Shown piece after piece: positions 47,572 through 57,228 of a stretch of DNA of 64,000 nucleotides (positions within the stretch are counted from its first letter, which is position 1; each line of letters begins with the position of its first letter). The stretch comes from Streptomyces coeruleorubidus (GTDB taxonomy: Bacteria; Actinomycetota; Actinomycetes; Streptomycetales; Streptomycetaceae). Below the pieces are notes generated by a model. The model made no database searches and was not told the DNA's origin. It was given only the letters and a program-made list of their open reading frames with translations. The position numbers and the translations under genes were made by a program. The DNA is taken from the NCBI RefSeq assembly GCF_028885415.1, contig NZ_CP118527.1:6572001-6636000 (forward strand), written 5' to 3'.

Positions 47572-47805
47572 ATGCATCTGGACTGGACCGCACTCGGCCA
47601 GGTCACCGCGGTGAGCATCGGCGTCACCGTCGCCGTGGTCGTCGTCTTCGCCCTCGGCGTCCTCGGCCTCGCCCAACTGGAAGGCGCCCGCGAACAGCAG
47701 GGCCGCACCTTTGCCCTCGGCCTCACCCAGGCGGCGCTGTGCTTCCTCGCCTGCGCGGCCGTGGTGGCGTACGGGATCTTCCTGATCGTCCCGCAGTTCC
47801 ACTGA
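47572..47805 (+). CDS. small membrane protein in the Pit operon
   Basis: This 77-residue protein has two transmembrane helices (VSIGVTVAVVVVFALGVLGL and LTQAALCFLACAAVVAYGIF). It probably assists the Pit transporter by genetic linkage only. ATG 47572 follows GGGGAG. A strong terminator lies 28 nt beyond its stop. Confidence 0.78.
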   Translation: MHLDWTALGQVTAVSIGVTVAVVVVFALGVLGLAQLEGAREQQGRTFALGLTQAALCFLACAAVVAYGIFLIVPQFH

Positions 47806-47832
47806 CCGGCACCGGCCGTCACTCACGACGAA

Positions 47833-47863
47833 GGGGCCCGGCCGGTGCTCCCGGCCGGGCCCC
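47833..47863. terminator. strong bidirectional terminator between pit operon and sodN
   Basis: GGGGCCCGGCCGG at 47833-47845 pairs perfectly with CCGGCCGGGCCCC at 47851-47863 around TGCTC. It separates two converging units. Confidence 0.88.
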
Positions 47864-47880
47864 ATCGTCTGCCCGTGATT

Positions 47881-48276
47881 TCAGGCCTTCTTGGTCTCCC
47901 AGAAGATCTTGTCGATCTGGGCGATGTAGTCCAGCGCCTTCTGGCCGGTCGCCGGGTCGGTCGAACCCTTGGCCGCCGAGAGGGCCTTGAGGGCGTCGTT
48001 GACCAGCTGGTGCAGCTCGGGGTACTTCTCGAAGTGCGGCGGCTTGAAGTAGTCGCTCCACAGCACGGACACGTGGTGCTTCGCGAGCTCCGCGCGCTGC
48101 TCCTTGATGGTGGTGGCACGCGCCTGGAAGTGCGGGTCGTCGTTGCCGGCCATCTTCTCCTGGATGGCCTTCACCGACTCCGCCTCGATGCGGGCCTGGG
48201 CAGGGTCGTACACACCGCAGGGAAGGTCACAGTGTGCGCTGACCTTGACCTTGGGGGCAAACAGGCGGGAAAGCAT
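47881..48276 (-). CDS. sodN: nickel superoxide dismutase
   Basis: SodN dismutates superoxide in the cytoplasm using a Ni site. The 131-residue precursor begins with a 14-residue propeptide (MLSRLFAPKVKVSA), which is cleaved before His to expose the Ni-hook HCDLPCGVYDP. After processing, His1, Cys2 and Cys6 of the hook bind Ni. ATG 48276 has GGAAGGAA upstream. In Streptomyces sodN mRNA stability is lowered by a small RNA from sodF when Ni is scarce. The processing protease gene sodX is divergent, 145 nt away. Confidence 0.97.
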   Translation of the reverse strand: MLSRLFAPKVKVSAHCDLPCGVYDPAQARIEAESVKAIQEKMAGNDDPHFQARATTIKEQRAELAKHHVSVLWSDYFKPPHFEKYPELHQLVNDALKALSAAKGSTDPATGQKALDYIAQIDKIFWETKKA

Positions 48277-48421
48277 GGAGCATTCCTTCCTCGTGATCGT
48301 CTTCTCACAGGGGACATTACTCCGTGAGGGACGGCTTTTCGCGAGTGCCCCCATGGGCTTAGGACAAAAGTCCGGGGTGAGACTGAGACTGGTGGACGAA
48401 GAACTGGGGAGGTGCCGGGTG

Positions 48422-48865
48422 ATGCCGGAGCTGTCGCAGGAGTCCGAGCGGGGGAGGTCGGCCGCGCCCTTCGGGGTGGCCGAGGTGACCGGTCCGTCCA
48501 TGGTGCCCACGCTGTACCACGGGGACCGGCTCCTGGTGCACTACGGGGCCCGGATCAAGCCCGGTGACGTCGTCGTGCTGCGGCACCCCTTCCAGCAGGA
48601 CCTGCTCGTCGTCAAGCGGATCGCTCAGCGGCGCGAGAACGGCTGGTGGGTGCTCGGGGACAACGCGTACGCCGGCGGCGACAGCACCGACTACGGCGTC
48701 GTGCCCGACGAGCTGGTGCTCGGCCGGGTCCGGTTCCGCTACCGGCCGCTCAGGCCCGGCCGCCGCTCGCCGTGGGCGCTGCTCGGCTGGGCGCTGTCGG
48801 CCGCCAGGCCCGTCTTCTCGGGCAGGTCGGGCCGGGCCGCCTCCAGGCGCTTGCGGGCGCGGTAG
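48422..48865 (+). CDS. sodX: nickel-type SOD maturation protease SodX
   Basis: This 147-residue S26-type signal-peptidase-like enzyme trims the SodN propeptide. The catalytic Ser lies in TGPSMVPTL and the Lys in VVKRIAQR, with the downstream GDNAYAGGDST motif. No membrane anchor is seen, fitting a cytoplasmic substrate. ATG 48422, with GGGGAGG upstream, or the adjacent GTG 48419, is the start. Its last 127 nt overlap, antisense, the coding end of the CGNR gene. Confidence 0.92.
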   Translation: MPELSQESERGRSAAPFGVAEVTGPSMVPTLYHGDRLLVHYGARIKPGDVVVLRHPFQQDLLVVKRIAQRRENGWWVLGDNAYAGGDSTDYGVVPDELVLGRVRFRYRPLRPGRRSPWALLGWALSAARPVFSGRSGRAASRRLRAR

Positions 48866-49398
48866 GCCGCCACGTTGGCGCGGGTCGCGCAGCGGTCGGA
48901 GCAGTAGCGCCGGGAGCGGTTGGTGGAGGTGTCCAGGTAGGCGTTGCGGCAGGGCGCGGCCTCGCACAGGCCGAGCCGGTCCACGCCGTACTCGGTCAGG
49001 TGGAACGCCAGGCCCATCGCCGCGATCGCCGCGTAGCCCGCGGTCGCGTTGGACGGATGGTCCGCCAGGTGCATGTGCCACAGGGGACGGCCGTCGTCGT
49101 CGCGGAAGTCGTGCCCGGAGATCTGCGGACTCACCGGGAACTCCAGCAGCAGTGAGTTCAGCAGGTCCACGGCGAGCGTCTCGTCGCCGGTGTCGGCCGC
49201 CTCGAAGACCGCGCGCAGCCGGGCCCGCACCGAGCGGAAACGCGTGACGTCCGCGTCGGTGGCGCGGCGGGCCGCCGACTGGTTGACGCCGAACAGATCA
49301 CGGACCGCCTCGACCGACGTCAGGGTGTCCTTGCCCCGGGCCGGTTCCTCGGTGTTGACGAGGCGCACCGCATAGTCCGAGTAATAGGCCAGTTCCAC
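48739..49398 (-). CDS. CGNR zinc-finger (ABATE domain) regulator
   Basis: This 219-residue protein has an N-terminal ABATE ligand-type domain and a C-terminal zinc finger, seen as GLCEAAPCRNAYLDTS, then SRRYCSDRCATRANVAAYR, a CGNR-type DNA-binding motif with four Cys. Targets are unknown. ATG 49398. Its last 42 codons lie antisense to sodX, so the two coding regions converge and overlap. Confidence 0.88.
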   Translation of the reverse strand: MELAYYSDYAVRLVNTEEPARGKDTLTSVEAVRDLFGVNQSAARRATDADVTRFRSVRARLRAVFEAADTGDETLAVDLLNSLLLEFPVSPQISGHDFRDDDGRPLWHMHLADHPSNATAGYAAIAAMGLAFHLTEYGVDRLGLCEAAPCRNAYLDTSTNRSRRYCSDRCATRANVAAYRARKRLEAARPDLPEKTGLAADSAQPSSAHGERRPGLSGR

Positions 49399-49487
49399 TT
49401 GTAGTCCTTACGGAGGGGCTTTATGGTCGTGAGCGCGCACTCGTAACAGCTGATGGTGCTTCCAGGGTATTACGAGGGAGGGGCTCG

Positions 49488-50258
49488 ATGACGGACGCGG
49501 ACGCCACCACGGCCACCGCCGACTGGCAGGCCTGGCAGGAGAGCTGGGACCGGCAGCAGGAGTGGTACCTGCCCGACCGCGAGGAACGGTTCCGGATCAT
49601 GCTCGACATGGTCGAGGCCCTCGTGGGCACCGCCCCGCGCGTGCTCGACCTCGCCTGCGGCACCGGGAGCATCACCGCCCGGCTGCTCGCGCGGTTCCCG
49701 GAGGCCACCAGCACCGGTGTCGACCTCGACCCGGCGCTCCTCGCCATCGCCCGGGGCACGTTCGCGGGCGACGAGCGGGTCGGCCTCGTCACGGCCGACC
49801 TCAAGGACCCGGACTGGCCGGCGAAGCTGCCGCACGACTCGTACGACGCCGTCCTGACCGCGACGGCCCTGCACTGGCTGCACCGGGAACCCCTCGCGGA
49901 CCTCTACGGCCAGGTCGCGGGAGTGGTCCGCGACGGCGGTGTCTTCATGAACGCGGACCACATGATCGACGAGACGACGCCCGGGATCAACGCCGCCGAG
50001 CGCGCGCAGCGCCACGCCCGCATGGAACAGGCCAGGCAATCCGGCGTCCTCGGCTGGACCGAGTGGTGGCAGCTCGCCGTCAAGGACCCGGTCCTCGCCG
50101 AACCCACGGCCCGGCGCTACGAGATCTACGGCGAACACGCGGACGGCGACATGCCGTCGGCGGCGTGGCACGCGCGCGTGCTGCGCGAGAAGGGGTTCGC
50201 GGAGGCCAGGCCGGTGTGGTGCTCGCCCTCGGACACCCTGCTGCTCGCCCTGAAGTAG
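49488..50258 (+). CDS. class I SAM-dependent methyltransferase
   Basis: This 256-residue methyltransferase has the SAM loop VLDLACGTGSITARLL, the second-strand acidic residue in GVDLDPALLAIARG and the YDAVLTATALHWL motif. The acceptor substrate is unknown. ATG 49488 follows GGGAGGGGC. It is divergent from the CGNR gene and ends at a strong terminator. Confidence 0.88.
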   Translation: MTDADATTATADWQAWQESWDRQQEWYLPDREERFRIMLDMVEALVGTAPRVLDLACGTGSITARLLARFPEATSTGVDLDPALLAIARGTFAGDERVGLVTADLKDPDWPAKLPHDSYDAVLTATALHWLHREPLADLYGQVAGVVRDGGVFMNADHMIDETTPGINAAERAQRHARMEQARQSGVLGWTEWWQLAVKDPVLAEPTARRYEIYGEHADGDMPSAAWHARVLREKGFAEARPVWCSPSDTLLLALK

Positions 50259-50268
50259 CACGCCGAAG

Positions 50269-50299
50269 GGGGGCGGTACGGAGTTCCCGTACCGCCCCC
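50269..50299. terminator. bidirectional terminator between methyltransferase and glutamate ABC operon
   Basis: GGGGGCGGTACGG at 50269-50281 pairs perfectly with CCGTACCGCCCCC at 50287-50299. The two converging genes end here. Confidence 0.85.
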
Positions 50300-50314
50300 T
50301 CGCCGTGTGTGAAG

Positions 50315-51076
50315 TCAGAGCACCTTCGACAGGAACGACTTCGTCCGCTCGTGCTGCGGGTTCGTCAGCACCTCACGCGGGTGGCCGGATTCGACCACCA
50401 CACCGCCGTCCATGAAGACCAGGCTGTCGCCCACCTCGCGGGCGAAGCCCATCTCATGAGTGACGACGATCATCGTCATGCCGGACTCGGCGAGGTCGCG
50501 CATGACGTCCAGGACGTCACCGACCAGCTCCGGGTCGAGCGCCGACGTCGGTTCGTCGAACAGCATCAGCTTTGGGTCCATGGCGAGGGCCCGGGCGATG
50601 GCGACGCGCTGCTGCTGGCCGCCGGAGAGCTGCGAGGGGTAGCTGCCCGCCTTGTCGGCCAGGCCCACCCGGTCCAGGAGCTCCAGGGCCCGCTGCCGGG
50701 CCTGGCTCCTGCTCACGCCCTTGACCTGGACCGGTGCCTCCATGACGTTCTCCACGGCCGTCATGTGCGGGAACAGGTTGAAGCGCTGGAAGACCATGCC
50801 GATGTCGCGGCGCTTGACGGCGACCTCGCTGTCCTTCAGCTCGTAGAGCTTGTCGCCCTTTTGCCGGTAGCCGACCAGATCGCCGTCGACGTACAGACGG
50901 CCGGCGTTGATCTTCTCCAGGTGGTTGATGCACCGGAGGAAGGTCGACTTGCCGGAGCCGGAGGGGCCGATGAGGCAGAACACCTCGCCGGACTTCACCT
51001 CCAGGTCGATGCCCTTGAGGACCTCTACGGGGCCGAAGGACTTGTGGACGCCCTCGGCCTTGACCATGGCGGTCAT
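50315..51076 (-). CDS. amino-acid (glutamate-type) ABC transporter ATPase
   Basis: This 253-residue ATPase has Walker [10 protein letters not shown], the Q-loop [10 protein letters not shown], signature [15 protein letters not shown] and Walker [14 protein letters not shown]. It powers import of glutamate or a similar polar amino acid with the neighbouring permease and lipoprotein. Its start ATG 51076 overlaps the permease stop by 4 nt. Confidence 0.93.
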   Translation of the reverse strand: MTAMVKAEGVHKSFGPVEVLKGIDLEVKSGEVFCLIGPSGSGKSTFLRCINHLEKINAGRLYVDGDLVGYRQKGDKLYELKDSEVAVKRRDIGMVFQRFNLFPHMTAVENVMEAPVQVKGVSRSQARQRALELLDRVGLADKAGSYPSQLSGGQQQRVAIARALAMDPKLMLFDEPTSALDPELVGDVLDVMRDLAESGMTMIVVTHEMGFAREVGDSLVFMDGGVVVESGHPREVLTNPQHERTKSFLSKVL

Positions 51077-52014
51077 GCGGTGCCTCCCGTCGGCTTGGAG
51101 CGGCTGGACAGGGACAGCAGGTTCGCCTTGATCTTCTGGAACGGCGTGGCAGGGAGCGAATGGCTCGAACCACGCGCGTAGTACCGCTCGAGGTAGTACT
51201 GGCCGATGCTGAAGACCGACGTCATCAGCAGGTACCAGGCCGCCGCCAGGAACAGCATCTCGGCGGGGGCGCCGGAGGTCTGGCCGATGTCCTGGGCCGC
51301 GCGGAGCAGCTCGGGATACTGGACGACCGAGACCAGCGAGGTCGTCTTCAGCATGTTGATGACCTCGTTGCCCGTCGGCGGCACGATCACGCGCATCGCC
51401 TGCGGGATGACGATCCGCCGCAGCGTCTTGGCGTGGCTCATGCCCAGCGCGTGCGACGCCTCGGTCTGGCCCTCGTCGACCGAGAGCAGACCGGCACGGC
51501 AGATCTCCGCCATGTACGCGGCCTCGTTGAGGCCGAGGCCCAGCAGCGCCGTCAGGAACGGGGTCATGAAGTCCGACCACTCGTCCTTGTAGAACGGCCC
51601 GAGGTTGATGTACTCGAAGACCAGGCCCAGGTTGAACCAGACGATCAGCTGCACCAGGACCGGGGTGCCGCGGAAGAACCAGATGTAGAACCACGCGATC
51701 GACGAGGTCACCGGGTTCTTCGACAGGCGCATCACGGCGAGCAGGACGCCGCCGACGATGCCGATCACCATGGACAGCACGGTCAGCAGGAGCGTTTTGC
51801 CCACGCCGTCCAGGATGCGGTCGTCGAAGAAGTAGTCCGGGATCGCGTCCCAGTTGATCTTGCCCTGGGAGAACGCGTAGACGACCCCGACCAGCAGGGC
51901 GATGGCGACGACGGCGGAGATGTACCGCCCGTAGTGCCGGACCGGGATGGCCTTGATGGCCTCCGGCCCGGCCGGGGGCGTGTCGCCCGTCGTCTTGTCG
52001 ATGTCAACAGTCAC
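51073..52014 (-). CDS. amino-acid ABC transporter permease
   Basis: This 313-residue permease of the HisMQ family has four to five membrane helices and the motif [20 protein letters not shown], followed by the EAA-loop [21 protein letters not shown] single permease gene implies a homodimer. It lies between the binding-protein and ATPase genes. Confidence 0.92.
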   Translation of the reverse strand: MTVDIDKTTGDTPPAGPEAIKAIPVRHYGRYISAVVAIALLVGVVYAFSQGKINWDAIPDYFFDDRILDGVGKTLLLTVLSMVIGIVGGVLLAVMRLSKNPVTSSIAWFYIWFFRGTPVLVQLIVWFNLGLVFEYINLGPFYKDEWSDFMTPFLTALLGLGLNEAAYMAEICRAGLLSVDEGQTEASHALGMSHAKTLRRIVIPQAMRVIVPPTGNEVINMLKTTSLVSVVQYPELLRAAQDIGQTSGAPAEMLFLAAAWYLLMTSVFSIGQYYLERYYARGSSHSLPATPFQKIKANLLSLSSRSKPTGGTA

Positions 52015-52046
52015 GGGTGTTGCCTTTCAGTGCCGCTGCGTCGCGG

Positions 52047-53003
52047 TCACTTGCCGCCGTTGATGGTGGCTTCCTTGATGGCGCCGTCCGTGACGCCCCA
52101 CTTCTTCATGATCTTCTCGTACTCGCCGTTCGCGATGACGGCGTCCAGCGCGGCCTTGAGGGCGTCCCGCAGCTGCGTCTGGTTCTTGGCGACCGCGATG
52201 CCGTACGGAGCGGCCTCGACCTGCTCGCCGACCAGCTGGAAGTCCTTGCCGCCGCCGGACGTCTTCACGGCGTACGCGGCGACCGGGAAGTCGGACGAGC
52301 CGGCGTCGGCGCCACCCGCGCGCAGACGGGTCTGGGCCTGCTGGTCGTTGTCGAAGGGCTCGATGGCGATCTTCTTGCCGGCCGGGCACTTCTTCGACTC
52401 GGCCTTGGCGAGGTCCTCGGAGACCGTGCCGCGCTGCAGCACGATCTTCTTGCCGCACAGGTCGGACCAGGTCTTGATGCCCTGGTCGTCGCCCTTCTTG
52501 GTGTAGATCGAGACACCGGCGGTGAAGTAGTCGACGAAGTCGACGCCCTCACCGACCTTCTTGCCGGTGTCGGAGTCGATGCCCTCCTGGCGGTCCTTGG
52601 TGTCGGTCATCGCGGACATGGCGATGTCGTACCGCTTGGAGCGCAGACCCGTGATCAGCGTGTCGAAGGTGCCGTTTTCGAACTGGAAGTCGACTCCGAG
52701 CTGCTTGCCCATGGCGGCGGCGAGGTCCGGGTCGATGCCGACCACCTTGCCGGAGCTGTCCTTGAACTCGACCGGGGCGTACGCGATGTCGGAACCGACC
52801 TTGATGACGCCCTTGTCGCGGATCGACTTCGGCAGCTTGTCGGCGAGCGGGGCCGCGGCCGTCGCGGTCTCGCCGTCCGAGCCGGTGTCCTTGGTCTGGT
52901 CACCGCATCCGGTGAGCATCAGCGCGCCTGCGACCGCGATCGCACCGACCGCTGCTAGCCGGGAGTGCGCGGCGGTCGTACGACGGGTGGAGCTTGCGGT
53001 CAT
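52047..53003 (-). CDS. glutamate-type ABC transporter substrate-binding lipoprotein
   Basis: This 318-residue family 3 binding protein has a lipoprotein signal (VAGALMLTGC) and two lobes (SDIAYAPVEFKDSSGKVVGI, RAGGADAGSSDFPVAAYAV). It supplies the permease with glutamate or a related acidic amino acid. ATG 53003. Three 28-bp repeats, each able to fold as a hairpin, occupy the first part of its 5' leader. Confidence 0.92.
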   Translation of the reverse strand: MTASSTRRTTAAHSRLAAVGAIAVAGALMLTGCGDQTKDTGSDGETATAAAPLADKLPKSIRDKGVIKVGSDIAYAPVEFKDSSGKVVGIDPDLAAAMGKQLGVDFQFENGTFDTLITGLRSKRYDIAMSAMTDTKDRQEGIDSDTGKKVGEGVDFVDYFTAGVSIYTKKGDDQGIKTWSDLCGKKIVLQRGTVSEDLAKAESKKCPAGKKIAIEPFDNDQQAQTRLRAGGADAGSSDFPVAAYAVKTSGGGKDFQLVGEQVEAAPYGIAVAKNQTQLRDALKAALDAVIANGEYEKIMKKWGVTDGAIKEATINGGK

Positions 53004-53049
53004 GGTGGGTTCCTCCGGCGGATGGGTGGAGTTGCCGATGGGGCGGGCG

Positions 53050-53133
53050 CTGCCGATGGGTTCGGCAGTGCCGTGCGCTGCCGACGGTGCCGGCAGTGCC
53101 GTGGACTGCCGACGGTGCCGGCAGTTCCGTGGG
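53050..53133. repeat. three tandem 28-bp repeats in the leader of the binding-protein gene
   Basis: Units start at 53050, 53078 and 53106 and share CTGCCGACGGTGCCGGCAG; each contains the inverted pair CTGCCG/CGGCAG. They lie 47-130 nt upstream of the ATG and would be present in the mRNA leader or promoter. Confidence 0.85.
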
Positions 53134-53655
53134 TCGACGAGAACACACGTCTTCGAGTGTCGCGACCTCGTGTGATTACGGCATCTTGCCATTCGGACTG
53201 CGGCATTCTGGGCGCCAGCCATGTCAAAATCGGATAACGGGCGACCCCCGAACCGCATCACTCCGGTACATCGCGGCCGGACCTTCTGCGGGAATCACTC
53301 CTTCCAGCCGGAAGATCTTCGGTATGTCCCGGGAATCCGATACGGGGTCCGAGGGATTCGCCGACCTTTGAACGGTTGTCGAGGATTTGTCCAGACCTTG
53401 TCCCGATATTGGACGAAGAGTCGGGGCGCCCGTGTGTGACCTTCGCGTTATGGACTCGTCGTCGACGCGGTCCGTCCGGTAAGAAGGGTCTTTACACCCC
53501 TCATCCGGGGCTCAGGGCGCGTGTGCGGCGCGCCCATCGCGTATGTGCCCGTACGTATCACGTACACAGCACGACCACGGCCGTACGCGGTCCCGCCCAC
53601 GCCTCACCAGGAGTGGCCACCCTCAGACCAATGAAGATTTAAGGGGTAAAACGAA
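53134..53655. other. intergenic region between the glutamate importer and malic enzyme
   Basis: No gene is seen in about 520 nt. It contains the divergent promoters and a perfect palindrome GTACGT-ATC-ACGTAC at 53551-53565. Confidence 0.5.
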
Positions 53656-54888
<1,233 letters not shown>

Positions 54889-54914
54889 CGTTCGCCGGTG
54901 TTGTGAGGTGGCCC

Positions 54915-54942
54915 TGCCCCGTTGGGCGGGGTCACTTTTTTT
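54915..54942 (+). terminator. rho-independent-type terminator after malic enzyme
   Basis: A CCCCG/CGGGG stem at 54917-54931 is followed by ACTTTTTTT (54936-54942), an unusually clear U-tract for this GC-rich genome. Confidence 0.8.
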
Positions 54943-55368
54943 GCCTTCGGGTGCGGCTGTTCGGGTGGTGTGAGTGCCTGCGGCGGCCTGTGCGGGTGTG
55001 GTGGGGGTGCGCGCCTTCGCCTGCGCTGTGGTGGTGGGTCGGGGCCGCGTCGGGGGGTGTCCGTCCTCGGAGCGGCGCGATGGGGTCGGACGCCGACTGA
55101 CTGTCCGTTGACGCGCCAACCGCTGCGGGCGGACACCCCCCGACACGTCCCCTTCCGTAGGCCGGCGGGTGCGGGTCCGCTGGGGCCGGCCCTAGCTGCG
55201 GGCAGTCGTGCCGCTAAGGGCGGCGCCCGTCCCAAAGAAGCGGCACCTCGTCGCGCCGAGTTGCCCACCCACCCGGGCACGGCACTGACGTCCTGTGCCT
55301 GGCAAGAGGGTGTGTCTCACAGGCCTACACGGTTCCTTCGGCCCGGCAGGGAACCTATCGTCAAGGTC
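54943..55368. other. ~430-nt non-coding region with a long-range inverted repeat
   Basis: No gene is convincing here. It contains perfect 15-bp arms GTCGGGGGGTGTCCG (55049-55063) and CGGACACCCCCCGAC (55130-55144) 66 nt apart, with shorter complementary segments inside, so the transcript or single strand can form a branched structure. Confidence 0.6.
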
Positions 55369-56334
55369 ATGTTCGCTGTCTACGCCGCCCGAATCGACCG
55401 CGACCAGCCACTGTCCGGCCTGGAGCTGGGAGAGCGTCCCGCTCCCGAGGCCCGCCCCGGCTGGAGCACCGTCACGGTCAAGGCCGCCTCCCTCAACCAT
55501 CACGACCTGTGGTCCCTGCGCGGCGTCGGCCTCGCAGAGGACAAGCTGCCGATGATCCTCGGCTGTGACGCCGCCGGCGTCGACGAAGACGGCAACGAGG
55601 TCGTCCTGCACTCCGTGATCGGACAGAGCGGGCACGGGGTCGGCCCGAAGGAGCCCCGTTCCATCCTCACCGAGCGCTACCAGGGCACCTTCGCCGAGCA
55701 GGTCGCCGTGCCGACCTGGAATGTTCTGCCCAAGCCCAAGGAGCTCTCCTTCGAGGAGGCCGCCTGTCTGCCCACGGCGTGGCTGACCGCGTACCGGATG
55801 CTGTTCACCAACGCGGGTGTCCGGCCCGGCGACTCCGTGCTCGTGCAGGGCGCCGGCGGCGGTGTCGCCACGGCCGCCATCGTGCTGGGGAAGGCCGCCG
55901 GGCTCCGGATCTTCGCCACGAGCCGGGACGAGGCCAAGCGGAAGCGGGCCGTGGAGCTGGGGGCCGTCGAGGCCCTGGAGTCGGGGGCGCGGCTGCCGCA
56001 GCGGGTCGACGCCGTGATCGAGACCGTCGGGGCCGCCACCTGGTCGCACTCCGTGAAGTCGCTGAAGCCCGGTGGCACGCTGGTGATTTCCGGTGCAACC
56101 AGTGGTGACCGGCCCTCGCATGCCGAACTGACCCGGATCTTCTTCCTGGAGCTCAAGGTCGTCGGGTCCACGATGGGCACCAAGGACGAGCTGGAGGATC
56201 TGCTCGCGTTCTGTGCCGCCACCGGTGTGCGGCCGGTCATCGACGAGGTGCTGCCCATGGACCGCGCCCGGGAGGGCTTCGAACGGCTGGCGTCCGGTGA
56301 GCAGTTCGGGAAGGTCGTGCTCACCAATCCCTAG
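55369..56334 (+). CDS. MDR-family quinone-oxidoreductase-like dehydrogenase
   Basis: This 321-residue medium-chain dehydrogenase/reductase has the Rossmann loop VQGAGGGVATAAIVLGKAAG and the N-terminal substrate fold (KAASLNHHDLWSLRG). It keeps GCDAAG but lacks the four structural-zinc Cys, so it is of the quinone-oxidoreductase type using NADPH. ATG 55369. Terminator hairpin at 56353-56380. Confidence 0.9.
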   Translation: MFAVYAARIDRDQPLSGLELGERPAPEARPGWSTVTVKAASLNHHDLWSLRGVGLAEDKLPMILGCDAAGVDEDGNEVVLHSVIGQSGHGVGPKEPRSILTERYQGTFAEQVAVPTWNVLPKPKELSFEEAACLPTAWLTAYRMLFTNAGVRPGDSVLVQGAGGGVATAAIVLGKAAGLRIFATSRDEAKRKRAVELGAVEALESGARLPQRVDAVIETVGAATWSHSVKSLKPGGTLVISGATSGDRPSHAELTRIFFLELKVVGSTMGTKDELEDLLAFCAATGVRPVIDEVLPMDRAREGFERLASGEQFGKVVLTNP

Positions 56335-56352
56335 TCCCCGCTGAATGTGCTG

Positions 56353-56380
56353 ACGGCCGGTCCGGGTTCGGGCCGGCCGT
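56353..56380 (+). terminator. hairpin after the MDR dehydrogenase
   Basis: ACGGCCGG at 56353-56360 pairs perfectly with CCGGCCGT at 56373-56380, followed by TTTGGTTTGT. It lies just before the operators of the HTH gene. Confidence 0.75.
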
Positions 56381-56387
56381 TTGGTTT

Positions 56388-56430
56388 GTCAACTGGGGTT
56401 GACGAAAGTATGGTGTCAACGTAGGTTGAC
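56388..56430. promoter_or_regulatory. two tandem GTCAAC-N4-GTTGAC palindromes over a leaderless promoter
   Basis: GTCAACTGGGGTTGAC at 56388-56403 and GTCAACGTAGGTTGAC at 56415-56430 are near-identical perfect palindromes 27 bp apart. A -35 TTGACG (56399-56404), a 17-bp spacer and a -10 TAGGTT (56422-56427) are embedded in them and would place the start on ATG 56434. Binding of a dimer to either would block the polymerase. Confidence 0.85.
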
Positions 56431-56433
56431 GTC

Positions 56434-56643
56434 ATGACCGAAGCAACCGATCTGGCCGAGCGTGCGGGCGACCGTGATCCACGGGTCGGCCTGCGGGCCG
56501 TCGCCGCCCTGCGCAGGCTGCTGGAGCAGCTGGAAGCCGTACAGGTGCGCAACGCGCGCAACCAGGGCTGGTCGTGGCAGGAGATCGCCACCGAGCTCGG
56601 TGTGAGCAGGCAGGCCGTGCACAAGAAGTACGGGAGGCATTGA
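56434..56643 (+). CDS. small HTH-domain protein
   Basis: This 69-residue protein consists of an N-terminal helix and a sigma-70 region-4-like helix-turn-helix (WQEIATELGVSRQAVHKKYG). It is a candidate autoregulator binding the two upstream GTCAAC palindromes. The ATG coincides with the predicted transcription start, so the mRNA is probably leaderless. Its stop overlaps the next ATG. Confidence 0.82.
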   Translation: MTEATDLAERAGDRDPRVGLRAVAALRRLLEQLEAVQVRNARNQGWSWQEIATELGVSRQAVHKKYGRH

Positions 56644-57209
56644 TGTTCGAGCGGTTCACGAAGGACGCCCGGAGCGTGGTCAAGGGTGCGTTCGAGTACG
56701 TGGAGGGTGGTGGGGGCGGACAGGTCGTGGAGCCGGAGCACCTGTTGCTCGCGCTGCTCGACCGGGAGGGCAGTCGTGGCTCGTTCGCGCTCGCCGCTCT
56801 CGGGCTCGGTGAGCGGAGGGAGTCCGTGCGGCAGGCGCTGGGCGCGGCGCGGCGGCGGGCCGGGCTGTCGCAGGCCGAGGCCGACGCGCTCGCCGGGCTC
56901 GGGATCGACGTGGAGGAGATCGTCGCCCGGGTGGAGGAGGTGCACGGGGTCGGCGCCATGGCCGGTGACCGGAAGGACAAGGGGTGGTGGTCGGGGCGGG
57001 CCTCCTTCGGGCGCGGCGCCAAGGACGTCCTGGAGCGCTCCTTGCGGGTCGCCCTCGCCCAGCGGGACCGGCACATCGGTGACGAGCACATTCTGCTGGC
57101 CCTGACCATGCGCCCCGGTGTGCCGGCGGAGGTTCTCGCCGACCACGGGGTGACGTACGAGTCCCTGGTGCGGGTGCTGTACGGGGGTGGCGAGGCGAAG
57201 GCCGGGTGA
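56643..57209 (+). CDS. Clp N-terminal-domain protein
   Basis: This 188-residue protein contains two ClpC-N repeats (FTKDARSVVKGAFEYVE, VVEPEHLLLALLDREGS; then RSLRVALAQRDRHIGDEHIL) and no AAA domain. Such stand-alone Clp-N proteins may bind phospho-arginine or act as adaptors/decoys for ClpC substrates. ATG 56643 is directly coupled to the HTH gene. Confidence 0.85.
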   Translation: MFERFTKDARSVVKGAFEYVEGGGGGQVVEPEHLLLALLDREGSRGSFALAALGLGERRESVRQALGAARRRAGLSQAEADALAGLGIDVEEIVARVEEVHGVGAMAGDRKDKGWWSGRASFGRGAKDVLERSLRVALAQRDRHIGDEHILLALTMRPGVPAEVLADHGVTYESLVRVLYGGGEAKAG

Positions 57210-57228
57210 CAGGCGGGGCGCCGGACGC

